From Levilactobacillus paucivorans (lineage in GTDB: Bacteria; Bacillota; Bacilli; Lactobacillales; Lactobacillaceae): 64,000 nucleotides of DNA. Positions 51,179 to 60,201 of the stretch are shown piece by piece. Position 1 is the stretch's first letter. Every line of letters begins with the position of its first letter. The stretch is from NCBI RefSeq assembly GCF_001437125.1, contig NZ_JQCA01000024.1:1-64000 (forward strand). The letters are read 5' to 3'. The notes below the pieces were generated by a model, which was given only the letters and a program-made list of their open reading frames with translations, was not told the origin of the DNA and ran no database searches. The position numbers were made by a program, and so were the translations under genes.

Positions 51179-51703
51179 ATGTCTAAGAAAATCTGGGCCA
51201 CCAGTCTAATGGCCATTCTGGCCAGCTTCACGTTGACGGCCTGTGGGGCTAAATCAACTGTCACAACCCATCAACCCCAGCCAACGACCACTAAACCGAA
51301 AATAAAGCCCCTGACCGTCTCGGAACTGCAGCACGATAAGTCACTGACCTATGCCACCATTATTTACTTTGCCATTCATCACACCAAACTGCCACGCTGG
51401 CAAGAGGTGGCCGACATGCAGGCCGGCTGGCAGGTCGAGATCTATCCTCACAGAGGTAGTCGCAAGTATCTGGTCTGGCCGGATCAACACATTACCAGCG
51501 CCCAGAAGAATCTGGCTCCCAACTGGTTTACCATGAAGAACCAACAAGTCATCTACGACAGCTTCATCGTCCACTCCTTTCGCAAGGATCAGACAGCCAC
51601 GACGACGTTAACCAAGATCGTCAAACAGATCAATCACGACCACGCCGAGAAGAAAGTTCGGCACATGCCACACAATCTGGCAATCATCAATCATGCAAAA
51701 TAA
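51179..51703 (+). CDS. Lipoprotein, hypothetical
   Basis: A 174-residue lipoprotein: signal peptide with lipobox LTAC (Cys22), then a Thr/Pro/Lys linker (about 28-45) and a compact domain (LTYATIIYFAIHHTKLPRWQEVADMQAGWQVEIYPHRGSRKYLVWPD...). The domain resembles uncharacterised lactobacillar lipoproteins but I cannot name it. It has its own ribosome site AAAGG and no close operon partner. Confidence 0.75.
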   Translation: MSKKIWATSLMAILASFTLTACGAKSTVTTHQPQPTTTKPKIKPLTVSELQHDKSLTYATIIYFAIHHTKLPRWQEVADMQAGWQVEIYPHRGSRKYLVWPDQHITSAQKNLAPNWFTMKNQQVIYDSFIVHSFRKDQTATTTLTKIVKQINHDHAEKKVRHMPHNLAIINHAK

Positions 51704-51750
51704 CCAAAACAGACACACCGAGAAATTCTGCGGTGTGCCTGCTTTAATTT

Positions 51751-52158
51751 TTAGCTAGCGACGATCTGGGCGAGGCGAGTCAGATTCTGATAAAAGGCGC
51801 GCTTCGCAATCGGCGCCATCAATTTGATCGGCAGCCCGGTATGATCTGGCACATACAAAGCCTCTCGGATCCGTGTTCCCGCTTCCTGCGCCGTCAGGGT
51901 AAAGACCAGCCGGTAAGCCAACCGTCCCTGAGTACTCTCGTAAGTTACCTGGCCAGCCGTCGCCGTAACCGTGATTCGTTCATGTTGATTCAGGGCCGCG
52001 TCTTGCCGAGTTACCTCGAAGGCATTCGCCCCCGCTGCCACGGTCGTAATATCTGGGACCCACTTCAATAGTGCCTGCGGGTCGGCCAGAACCTTCTGGC
52101 TATCTGCGACCGTCGCCTGGGCTAAAACCTCATTGGTAAAGACTGCTGTGTTTGTCAT
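51751..52158 (-). CDS. SRPBCC (START/Bet v1-like) family protein
   Basis: A 135-residue soluble protein. FTNEVLAQATVADSQKVLADPQALLKWVPDI is the usual N-terminal helix-grip opening, and the long C-terminal helix (LPIKLMAPIAKRAFYQNLTRLAQIV) closes the ligand cavity. These proteins bind hydrophobic small molecules; no ligand is predictable. Start ATG 52158 has GAGGAGG. Confidence 0.8.
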   Translation of the reverse strand: MTNTAVFTNEVLAQATVADSQKVLADPQALLKWVPDITTVAAGANAFEVTRQDAALNQHERITVTATAGQVTYESTQGRLAYRLVFTLTAQEAGTRIREALYVPDHTGLPIKLMAPIAKRAFYQNLTRLAQIVAS

Positions 52159-52232
52159 ACTAAGAACCTCCTCTAGATGATGACCCCATTCTAGCGGGTT
52201 CCTCTAAAGGGTTAAAATCAGTATCCTGATAT

Positions 52233-53048
52233 TTAGAAACGGTCGTATATTTTTTCGTGAAAGAGTTGGGCGAGTAACTTCTCGGATTGGCGATAGTCCT
52301 CGCCTGCCAAGCGTTCACTGCGTTCCGCGATCATGGCCAAGAGATGGTAATCATTAGCTAATAGGTAATGGGAGTTATGGTCAGTCGCAAACTGAATTCC
52401 TGCCACAAGCAGTTGCATGGCCGCGTTGTCCCGCTGGGCTTCAAAATCAAAGAGGGCCGCCAAGTAGAACAGAATATTCAGATTTTCCTCATAGGAACTG
52501 TTGGCCAGATCGGCCAACGCCGTAGTCACCAGCTTCTGAGCGTCTACCTGCCGATGCTGGCGCCCTCGCACCAAAGCCAGCGACATCTGGGCGATTCGGG
52601 TCAGTGTCGTGGGGCGACCACTCACCGCACTCGCTAGACTCAACTGGAAGCTCTGTTCTGCGGCAACGAGGTCGGGGCCCAGCTGAATATCCGTGACTCC
52701 CAGATAATAGTAATAGGCCTGGGTCTGTTCGTCGGAAGCAATCGCCGCTATCACCTCGCCTTGCTGCAGAAAGGCCTGAAGTTCTGCATAGCGATGCTGG
52801 TTACAGAGGACCTCAACGCGCTGGTTAAACGCCACCTGCGGCCCCACATCGAAGTTCTGAGCCAGACTAATCTCACTTAGACTGATTGCCAGTCGTTCAC
52901 ATAACCGCATCAGAAGCGTCGCATTGGGCGTATAACGGTCGTTTTCAATTGCCGACAACATGGACTGGGCACAGATATTCTGGGCCGCCTCACGCTGGGT
53001 GAGATGGCGCTGCTGGCGAACCTGTTTGAGTGTCGTGCCTAAACTCAT
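52233..53048 (-). CDS. XRE-type regulator with TPR-like C-terminus (Rgg/RRNPP-like)
   Basis: A 271-residue regulator. Residues 1-60 are a Cro/C1 helix-turn-helix (LGTTLKQVRQQRHLTQREAAQNICAQSMLSAIENDRYTP). The remaining about 200 residues are helical repeats as in Rgg/MutR and other RRNPP receptors that sense short peptides. ATG 53048 follows AAGGAGGGG. It is divergent from the chitosanase gene with about 210 bp between them, so control of that gene is possible. No obvious pheromone ORF was found nearby. Confidence 0.82.
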   Translation of the reverse strand: MSLGTTLKQVRQQRHLTQREAAQNICAQSMLSAIENDRYTPNATLLMRLCERLAISLSEISLAQNFDVGPQVAFNQRVEVLCNQHRYAELQAFLQQGEVIAAIASDEQTQAYYYYLGVTDIQLGPDLVAAEQSFQLSLASAVSGRPTTLTRIAQMSLALVRGRQHRQVDAQKLVTTALADLANSSYEENLNILFYLAALFDFEAQRDNAAMQLLVAGIQFATDHNSHYLLANDYHLLAMIAERSERLAGEDYRQSEKLLAQLFHEKIYDRF

Positions 53049-53262
53049 CGTGGTCCCCTCCTTACTCGTTGCTTTGATTATACCGAACTGAAGCCTCTTG
53101 CCAATGATTAACCACCATACGACGAAAATCAATCTAACGCGGGATAAACGATTAAACATCGATTAAGACCGCTAGCTCATCATTTTAGACCTAAGAATAT
53201 CTTGTTAGACTAGAGTAAAGTCCCCGCGTGACCTATCCGTGCCGAGAAAGAAGTCTGTCCGC

Positions 53263-54072
53263 ATGAAACACCAACTAGTCAAAATAATCACATTGATCGG
53301 TCTACTAACCCTCACCCTAGCCGGTTGCCAGTTGCCATCCACTACCTCGGGCTATCAACCCGGCCACACCATCAAAGTCGGTCAACGCCGCGAGACCACC
53401 TTCGCCTTGGTTGCAAGTGCCGAAAATTCCACCACCAATTATCACCGCCAATACGGCTATCTCGAAGACATTGGGGATGGGCGTGGCTACACTGCCGGGA
53501 TCATTGGGTTCACCACGGCCAACGGCGATCTCCGCCAAGTCATCCAACGTTACGTTCACTTGAAGCCCCAACATAATGGACTCAAGCCTTACCTGCCCGC
53601 TCTCAAGGCCGCAGTGGGGTCGGCTACTCATCATGGACTCGGCCACCCGTTTATCCAAGCCTGGCATCAGGCGGCCAAGGACCCCAAGCTCATTCATGCC
53701 GAAAACTACATTTTAGACACCGAGTACCTGAATCCCGTGTTGCGCGCGGCCAAAAAAGATAATCTGAGTCCACTGGGACAATACATCTACTACGATGCCA
53801 TGGTGGTTCACGGTCCCGGCAACGACAAGAGTAGCTTCGGTGGCATTCGTCGTCAAGCCAAGCGACTAGCTAAGACACCTCGTCAAGGCGGTAATGAGAC
53901 CCATTATCTCCAAGCCTTTCTCAAGGCCCGCACACCCATCATGCGCCAAGAGGCTGCCCATCACGACCTCTCTCGGCTGAACGCCCAGCGTCAGTTTATT
54001 CGCGACAAAAACTTTCAGCTCCAGCGCCCCTTAAGATGGCAAATGTATGGCGACCGTTACCATCTCAACTGA
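53263..54072 (+). CDS. csn: GH46 chitosanase, lipoprotein
   Basis: A 269-residue endo-beta-1,4-glucosaminidase cleaving chitosan. The family signature is complete: ASAENSTTNYHRQYGYLEDIGDGRGYTAGIIGF, in which Glu of SAENS and Asp of EDIGDG correspond to the catalytic pair Glu22/Asp40 of Streptomyces N174 chitosanase. The N-terminus has a lipobox LAGC (Cys22), so unlike most GH46 enzymes it should stay anchored to the membrane. ATG 53263 is preferred to GTG 53239. Confidence 0.93.
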   Translation: MKHQLVKIITLIGLLTLTLAGCQLPSTTSGYQPGHTIKVGQRRETTFALVASAENSTTNYHRQYGYLEDIGDGRGYTAGIIGFTTANGDLRQVIQRYVHLKPQHNGLKPYLPALKAAVGSATHHGLGHPFIQAWHQAAKDPKLIHAENYILDTEYLNPVLRAAKKDNLSPLGQYIYYDAMVVHGPGNDKSSFGGIRRQAKRLAKTPRQGGNETHYLQAFLKARTPIMRQEAAHHDLSRLNAQRQFIRDKNFQLQRPLRWQMYGDRYHLN

Positions 54073-54076
54073 CCAC

Positions 54077-54115
54077 AAAGGACCGTTCCCCTCAATCGGA
54101 AACGGTCCTTTCATT
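54077..54115. terminator. Terminator between chitosanase and WxL genes
   Basis: AAAGGACCGTT / AACGGTCCTTT stem in a convergent region. Confidence 0.85.
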
Positions 54116-54145
54116 TCATTCATATTCAAAAAATTTCATCACAGT

Positions 54146-56641
54146 CTAAGACACACTGTTGGTCAACGTCCAAGTAATCGTCCCGGAATAACTATCAGCA
54201 ACTACACTACCAGAAGCCTTCAGGATTAGGCCGTTACTGGTCGTCCACCCACTTGAGATATCCACTGGCAAATGATCCCCGGTGGTATGGGTCAACACTG
54301 GCGTGGCCGTATTTCCAATCGTCGTCGCAATCCCGTTATTCTGGTAGGCCACGGTTGCGGCCAATTGTTTCCCGGTATTAACACCTGTAAACCCAGAATC
54401 ACCGAGTTGGGCCATCAAGGTCCATTGGGACCCTAGACTCCGATTATCCTGAACCGCCAAGCTTTGACTAGCAGTCGCCGAATACGTCGTGGCAATTCCT
54501 GTCAAAACGTGGGTTCCAAAGTCAACACTACCTGGGGTATTGCTGAAGAACAGCTCACCTTGATAAACGTAGGTAACTGTGGCGGCCGTACTGCTGAATT
54601 TACCTGTCGCATTAGCTGGCGTCTGACTCAGCGTATAACCACTGAAGGTCTTCGGCGTGGTCGTGTAAGCCGTCCCAGTATCACCGGTTAAGACCTCATC
54701 ACTCGCTAGACTAGTGCCATCGGTATCGACATACCGGACGGTCACGCGACCTTCCTGGCCCCAATTATATTGACCAGCCATCGTGCTGCCATCATACGTC
54801 GTCATCAGGTCTGTCGCACTGTAGGACGGGCCATCGGTACCTAATTGCCATTTACCACTATACGGACTCACCGCAGACGCCGCTGGTAACCCCCAAGCCG
54901 TACTGCCGTGGAAATCAAAGGTCTTGCCTAACGTCAGGTGTTGTAACTTAGAATCCTGCTGGAAGACCCCCGTGTAACTCGTGACCTTACTCGTATCCCA
55001 ATTGCTGAGGTCCAATGAGGTTAATTGCTTACAGCCAAGGAAGGCGTAATCCAACGCCGTAACTTTACTCGTATCCCAACCACTTACCGGCAAAGCCGTC
55101 AGTCCGGCATCACCATTAAAGACATAATCCATTTTGGTCACAGCACTCGTATCCCACTTGGAAACATCGAGACTGGTCAATGATGGACAAGTAGAAAACG
55201 CGTTTTTTAGCGTTGTCACCTTGCTCGTGTCCCATTTGGCAACGTCCACACTGGATAATTTTAAACAATTAGAGAAGAGGTAGTCCATCAACTGAACCTG
55301 ACTGGTATTCCAATCGGCAACATCCAAGCTGGTCAGCGCCCGACAATTACCAAAAGTATTGGACATCACCGTAACGCCCGACGTATCCCAGTTACCAACT
55401 GATAAGCCATTAATCACCGTGCAATTATAGAAAAGATAACCGATATTCGTCGCCTGGCTGGTATCCCAATTTGCGACATCAACTGTGGCTAACTTACTGT
55501 CACCCAGAAACAAACTATTGAAATTCTGAACTGACGACGTATTCCACTTACCCGTTTCTAGGGTCGTCAGCGAACTACAGTTGGCAAAGGTCCGCGACAA
55601 CGACGTCACATTTCCCAGTTGCCAATCGGCCGTCGTGACGGTAGTTAACGCCGAACAACCATCAAACATGCTAGTCATACTAGTCACCTGACCATCCTGC
55701 CAACCCGTGGTAGTCACGTTCGTCAACGCCGAACAACCATAGAACATCTGCTGCATGGATGTCACTTTGCTGACATTCCAATTGGACATATCTAGACTAG
55801 TCAGGCTAGTATCACCTCGAAACATCTGGGTAAATAATTTGTTGGCACTGAAATCGGCGTTGGGCATTTGAACCGAACTCAGATTTGTATCGTCTTGAAA
55901 CATACTACTGGCGTTGGTAACACTTGAGAAATCATTATTGCTAAAACTGACACTGGTCAGGTTGGTATCACCTTGAAACATCCAACTGGTGTCGGTGTCA
56001 CTTGAGAAATCATTATTGCCAAAATTGACACTGGTCAGGCTGGTATCACCTTTGAACATGGCCATCGACGTCGTCGCCCCCGCCATATTCAACTTGTCCA
56101 ACCCAGTGACCGTGGTTACGTTGGGCAAACCAGCGAAGAGAAAACTGTACTGGGTAGTCTTCGCCGTCGTGGTAATCTCACCTTCGACACTGATCGCAGT
56201 GATAGCTGCAGCATAGTTGCCACCAATATTAGCTGGTATCGTAGAATCCTTATCATTCGCCCAAGGCGAAAACGCGGCTGGTAAATACTCGAAAGACCCC
56301 CCGCTGAGATGCAACACCCCGGCACTGTCAATCCGCCAGGTGACGGAACCATTAGTGCCACTGGCGATATCCGTGGTAGTCGTCGCTCGTGCCAGTGAAG
56401 CCTTGGTCACCGATGTTGGCGCACTACTGCCAGTCGTGTTAGTGGAACTGCTCGTCGCTTGCAAATCGCCTGAGACCGCAGAGGCGTTGTTCGCTACGAG
56501 CTGATCCAAAGTCGAACTGCCTGTGGTTGATGCGGCAACCGGGAGCGACGGCGTCATCAAAAGAATGCCAATGACTGGGGTCAAGCCCATCACTAACGCT
56601 GTTAAGATACCTAGCCATTTAAACTGCCATTTGCGCAACAT
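54146..56641 (-). CDS. BspA-like LRR (DUF285), MucBP and WxL surface protein
   Basis: An 831-residue surface protein. An N-terminal membrane-spanning signal (residues 9-35) is followed by a Ser/Thr-rich linker and about 15 BspA/DUF285 repeats of 24-25 residues (consensus W.TS.VT.M..MF..C..LTSLDVS.), typical of bacterial surface LRRs. A MucBP-type domain (GRVTVRYVDTDGTSLASDEVLTGDTG) and a C-terminal WxL domain come next, with WTLMAQL and the terminal TITWTLTNS. WxL domains bind peptidoglycan non-covalently, so anchoring differs from the LPxTG proteins of the window. No other WxL or DUF916 genes are adjacent. Confidence 0.9.
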   Translation of the reverse strand: MLRKWQFKWLGILTALVMGLTPVIGILLMTPSLPVAASTTGSSTLDQLVANNASAVSGDLQATSSSTNTTGSSAPTSVTKASLARATTTTDIASGTNGSVTWRIDSAGVLHLSGGSFEYLPAAFSPWANDKDSTIPANIGGNYAAAITAISVEGEITTTAKTTQYSFLFAGLPNVTTVTGLDKLNMAGATTSMAMFKGDTSLTSVNFGNNDFSSDTDTSWMFQGDTNLTSVSFSNNDFSSVTNASSMFQDDTNLSSVQMPNADFSANKLFTQMFRGDTSLTSLDMSNWNVSKVTSMQQMFYGCSALTNVTTTGWQDGQVTSMTSMFDGCSALTTVTTADWQLGNVTSLSRTFANCSSLTTLETGKWNTSSVQNFNSLFLGDSKLATVDVANWDTSQATNIGYLFYNCTVINGLSVGNWDTSGVTVMSNTFGNCRALTSLDVADWNTSQVQLMDYLFSNCLKLSSVDVAKWDTSKVTTLKNAFSTCPSLTSLDVSKWDTSAVTKMDYVFNGDAGLTALPVSGWDTSKVTALDYAFLGCKQLTSLDLSNWDTSKVTSYTGVFQQDSKLQHLTLGKTFDFHGSTAWGLPAASAVSPYSGKWQLGTDGPSYSATDLMTTYDGSTMAGQYNWGQEGRVTVRYVDTDGTSLASDEVLTGDTGTAYTTTPKTFSGYTLSQTPANATGKFSSTAATVTYVYQGELFFSNTPGSVDFGTHVLTGIATTYSATASQSLAVQDNRSLGSQWTLMAQLGDSGFTGVNTGKQLAATVAYQNNGIATTIGNTATPVLTHTTGDHLPVDISSGWTTSNGLILKASGSVVADSYSGTITWTLTNSVS

Positions 56642-56967
56642 TCTTGACCCCTCTATTCATAACCAACCATTTTTATACTTATAATTTTGTCATATCGACC
56701 ATTTGTTATTAAAAAAGTTTTCTACCATTACTTCTTTATCCTATCATTTTTTGGAAGCGATGACACGTTTTGAATACAACTTTTACTGACTGATATCTCG
56801 CCTTTTCCAGTGTTGTTTTGAACCCTAACTTTCCATTTAATTTCTTATCCCATCGAAGGAAGACGACCTCTCGGCTGCCATCATTTAACAAATTTTCAAA
56901 TTACTCCAAACGAAATAACTGTGGCAGTGATTAGTTAAGACCCTCTCTCCTGCCAAAATAGCATTCA
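56642..56967. other. AT-rich intergenic region
   Basis: About 330 bp upstream of the WxL protein gene with no gene seen. It likely contains that gene's promoter, but I cannot place it. Confidence 0.4.
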
Positions 56968-57001
56968 AAAAAGCCAGCCGCAAATTTTGCGACTGGCTCA
57001 C
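56968..57001 (-). terminator. Terminator of the AbrB-membrane fusion gene
   Basis: AGCCAGTCGCAAA / TTTGCGGCTGGCT stem; T6 follows on the minus strand. Confidence 0.85.
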
Positions 57002-57007
57002 TTGTAT

Positions 57008-58183
57008 CTAATTATTTTCCCTATTTTGAACAATCTCACCCGCTGTTCCAGTGTTGATCAGATTTTCAATCCGATCCAGCAGCATCAGCAGCCACCCAAA
57101 AGCCAGGACAAACGCCATCATCTCGAAGGCCGTCAGGGAGAAGTAGCCCACCCAGCGGAAGAGAACTTCCGCCACGAACAAGGCCGCCCCGACGCCATAG
57201 GACAGATATAAGAATTCCTGAGTCACCCGTGGTAACAGCCAGCGTACCCCGACAATCAGAGCCATGATGAGGTAGACCAGAAAGGTTGCCACCTGGTCAT
57301 GCAGGGCGTGGGACGACACGTTGTTGGGAAAGACCCCGACGAGTCCCAGATCCACCGCCGTCAACGTTAACAAGATTCGGAGAACTAACAGCCGACGCGA
57401 TTTGGGGAAGAACTCTTGGAGACTGACGAAGAGGTAGTCGATGAGGGCAATCATCAGTAACGCCGCAAAGATCAGTGTGGCATTGAATTGCCACCCACTC
57501 GAAGAGGCATTGTTCGTCCCCAAAAAACTCAGGTTATGTTGCCACCAATACCGTTGGTTGTTGACGGCCATCGCAATCACGACGCCGCTAATAATCACCA
57601 GAGTTAACACCGTGGTCAGCACACCCACATCCACCATCAAGGCAAAATACACCATGACGAGGTTCACGACCGCACTGAAGACCATGAAGATCACACTGGC
57701 CGTGAAGATATCAAAGATGGCGCCTTTGAAAAGAGTGCCGAGAAGCCACATACTGCCACTCAACATGAGCACCACAATTAGGGCAAAGGACAGCACAATC
57801 ACCGGGAAGTTTCGCCAATAGATGTTCTGAGTGAAGTGGTTGTGCGGATTGTTGCGGTCGCGGATGAAGAATCCCGCAAACAACAAAGTGCCAACCACCG
57901 TTCCAATCACAATGATACCGGTCGCCAGTGAGTTGTCCCCGACTAATCGAACCGCATGCAGTCCCTGACTGAGACAGTAGATAAAGTAGCCGATAGCTGA
58001 CAGCAAAGCTAAGGCTAACGGCCATACCAACACGCGCCCTTGAAAAATCTGAAGCCGCGGTTCGGCGAACTGCACCACGAGGCGGTCCCGCTTCACCACC
58101 AATTTCACTGGTGTATCCTGGTCCAACTTGAGTTGATCACTCACATCGGCTGGTAACTTCAATTGATACTCGTCTTTCTTCAT
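57008..58183 (-). CDS. AbrB/MazE-like domain fused to a DUF998-like membrane protein
   Basis: A 391-residue protein with two parts. Residues 1-45 (KKDEYQLKLPADVSDQLKLDQDTPVKLVVKRDRLVVQFAEP) follow the swapped-hairpin AbrB/SpoVT pattern (LP..v...L.L..g..V.l.v....l.i). From residue 55 there are about 10 hydrophobic helices; the segments SGWQFNATLIFAALLM and VGVFPNNVSSHALHDQVATFLVY resemble DUF998. ATG 58183 follows GGGGGAAA. A DNA-binding-type domain tethered to the membrane suggests a signalling or sensing role, but the domain may instead just be a cytoplasmic dimer module. Transcribed alone. Confidence 0.65.
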   Translation of the reverse strand: MKKDEYQLKLPADVSDQLKLDQDTPVKLVVKRDRLVVQFAEPRLQIFQGRVLVWPLALALLSAIGYFIYCLSQGLHAVRLVGDNSLATGIIVIGTVVGTLLFAGFFIRDRNNPHNHFTQNIYWRNFPVIVLSFALIVVLMLSGSMWLLGTLFKGAIFDIFTASVIFMVFSAVVNLVMVYFALMVDVGVLTTVLTLVIISGVVIAMAVNNQRYWWQHNLSFLGTNNASSSGWQFNATLIFAALLMIALIDYLFVSLQEFFPKSRRLLVLRILLTLTAVDLGLVGVFPNNVSSHALHDQVATFLVYLIMALIVGVRWLLPRVTQEFLYLSYGVGAALFVAEVLFRWVGYFSLTAFEMMAFVLAFGWLLMLLDRIENLINTGTAGEIVQNRENN

Positions 58184-58267
58184 GCTTTCCCCCATTAACA
58201 TCGTTATACAATGATCCTTATTATAACAAAGACCCCCAACAATGGCGTGGCAGATTTAGGGACACAC

Positions 58268-58298
58268 CAAAAAGGAACTGAGATAGATTCCCAGTCCC
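58268..58298 (-). terminator. Terminator of the aldo/keto reductase operon
   Basis: GGGACTG / CAGTTCC stem and T5 on the minus strand. Confidence 0.6.
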
Positions 58299-58345
58299 CA
58301 TGTGTGTCTCCAAAATTAACTAACCGAAACGTGTGACACAATTTT

Positions 58346-59209
58346 CTAGTCGTTGGCGTGAACGTCAAAAGCTTTCAACAACATGTCTTGAACACCTGGG
58401 GCGTCAGGATCATGCATCCCCTGGCCCTTATCCAACGCAACCAGACTAGCCATCTCATCAGCGGTCAACGTGAAGTCAAAGATATCCAGATTACTCTTAA
58501 TCCGCGCCGCGTGAACCGACTTCGGGAAGACAATGATCCCCAACTGATTTTCAAAGCGGAGGATAACCTGACCGACATCCTTGCCATACTTTTTGGCCAA
58601 TGCCGTGATCACGGGATCCGTCAACAGGGATTGATTACCCTGACCCAGGGGTGCCCAGGCTTCTACCTTGACGTCAGCAGGGTCTAGCAAGCCGCGTAAG
58701 GCCTTCTGCTGGGTATAGGGGTTCCATTCTACCTGGTTAACGGCCGGCATCGTGGTGAAGCTGGGAACGAACTTCTGCCAGATCTTCGGCGTCATGTTGG
58801 AAACCCCGATGGACCGAATCTTGCCAACCTTTTGGGCTTCTTCCATGGCTCGCCAAGCACCCGGTACATCGCCGTAGGGTTGGTGAATCAGGTAAAGATC
58901 GATATAGTCCATCCCCAACTTCTTCAGGGAAACATCGATGGCTTTCTTGGCTGGTTCATAGCCGAAGTCCTGAAGCCAGAGCTTGCTGGTCACCCAGACA
59001 TCTTCGCGGGCCACGTCACTGTCGGCGATGGCTTGGCCAACTTCATTTTCATTAAAGTAAGCCACGGCTGTATCAATGTGCCGATACCCGGCCTTTAAGG
59101 CTTCCGTGACGGCCTTGTAGGTTGACCCATCGGCGGGAATTTGATAGGTTCCAAAGCCAACTGCAGGGATCTCATGGCCATCATTTAATTTAATTGTAGG
59201 GGTTGTCAT
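58346..59209 (-). CDS. Aldo/keto reductase 1
   Basis: A 287-residue NADPH-dependent carbonyl reductase of the AKR superfamily (TIM barrel). The catalytic tetrad is Asp46, Tyr51 (DTAVAYFNE), Lys76 (VTSKLWL) and His109 (LIHQPYGD); GVSNM and the C-terminal IVFPKSVHAARIKSN segment bind the cofactor. It overlaps the stop of the second reductase (TAATG), so both are translated together. Likely substrates are small aldehydes such as methylglyoxal or diketo sugars. Confidence 0.94.
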   Translation of the reverse strand: MTTPTIKLNDGHEIPAVGFGTYQIPADGSTYKAVTEALKAGYRHIDTAVAYFNENEVGQAIADSDVAREDVWVTSKLWLQDFGYEPAKKAIDVSLKKLGMDYIDLYLIHQPYGDVPGAWRAMEEAQKVGKIRSIGVSNMTPKIWQKFVPSFTTMPAVNQVEWNPYTQQKALRGLLDPADVKVEAWAPLGQGNQSLLTDPVITALAKKYGKDVGQVILRFENQLGIIVFPKSVHAARIKSNLDIFDFTLTADEMASLVALDKGQGMHDPDAPGVQDMLLKAFDVHAND

Positions 59210-60087
59210 TAGTCGTTGCTTCCTTTCTTCAATTGAGCCAGACTAGATCCAAAGATCTGTTCGATCGTGACCGGATCACGGTGATCGAAGAATTGGCTCT
59301 CGTTGCGGTCCAGACTTGTCATCAGTTTCATTTCAGCGGGTGTCAATTCAAAGTCAAACACATCCATATTCTCAATCATCCGTTCACGATTGACGGACTT
59401 GGGAATAACGGTGATGCCGCGTTGGAGCAGCCACCGCAAGATAACCTGCCCCGTGGCCTTACCGTGCGCCTGAGCAATTTTAGCAATGGTGTCATTGGTA
59501 AAGATGTCATGCTTGCCCTCAGCAAATGGGGCCCAGGCTTCAACCCGAACGTCTTCGCCTTGGTTAAAGGTCACCTCAGTGGGCTGTTGATACCAGGGGT
59601 TCACTTCGATCTGATTAATGACCGGTTGCACATCCATGGTTAACTCTAGATTCTTCAATTTGTCGGCATAGAAGTTCGACACACCAATCGCCCGAATCTT
59701 ACCGGCGTGGTAGGCCTCTTCCAACGCGCGCCAAGCCCCCATGGTGTCCCCATAAGGTTGGTGCAACAGGTAGAGATCCAAGTAATCCAGGCCCAAGCGT
59801 TCCAAGGAAGCGTCGATACCAGCCTTAGCCCGTTCGTAAGTGAACTCGGAGACCCACAATTTAGAGGTAATAAATAACTCTTTTCGGTCAATGCCACTCT
59901 TCTTAATGGCCCGGCCCACGGCCTCTTCGTTTTGGTAGGCGGTGGCCGTGTCAATCAGCCGATAGCCAACCTCTAACGCATTGGTGACAGCTTCCTCACA
60001 GTCTTTCAAATCAGGCACTTGGAACACACCGAACCCGAGTTGGGGCATCTTCACGCCATTTTTCAAGGTAATCATTGGTACAGTCAT
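59209..60087 (-). CDS. Aldo/keto reductase 2
   Basis: A 292-residue paralogue of the following gene with the same tetrad at the same positions (Asp46, Tyr51, Lys76, His109) and the cofactor segment TVIPKSVNRERMIEN. It is first in the operon, divergent from a LysR regulator 114 bp away. Tandem AKRs under LysR control usually serve aldehyde or quinone detoxification; the inducer here is unknown. Confidence 0.94.
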   Translation of the reverse strand: MTVPMITLKNGVKMPQLGFGVFQVPDLKDCEEAVTNALEVGYRLIDTATAYQNEEAVGRAIKKSGIDRKELFITSKLWVSEFTYERAKAGIDASLERLGLDYLDLYLLHQPYGDTMGAWRALEEAYHAGKIRAIGVSNFYADKLKNLELTMDVQPVINQIEVNPWYQQPTEVTFNQGEDVRVEAWAPFAEGKHDIFTNDTIAKIAQAHGKATGQVILRWLLQRGITVIPKSVNRERMIENMDVFDFELTPAEMKLMTSLDRNESQFFDHRDPVTIEQIFGSSLAQLKKGSND

Positions 60088-60120
60088 GTGAACAGTCCTT
60101 TCCGTTTAACTGATGCCCTA

Positions 60121-60190
60121 ACTATAGGCCCAAACCAATCGGTTGAAAATTACCAGATAAGCATGCTAGTATACGAGTAGCGTATACTAG
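60121..60190. promoter_or_regulatory. Divergent LysR/AKR promoters with 25-bp palindrome
   Basis: AKR promoter (minus): -35 TTTTCA (60144-60149), 17 bp, -10 TATAGT (60121-60126). LysR promoter (plus): -35 TTGAAA (60143-60148), 18 bp, -10 TAGTAT (60167-60172). The perfect palindrome CTAGTATAC-GAGTAGC-GTATACTAG (60166-60190) covers the LysR -10 and lies upstream of the AKR -35, the usual position for autorepression plus activation. Confidence 0.7.
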
Positions 60191-60201
60191 GAGCTGAGCA
60201 C

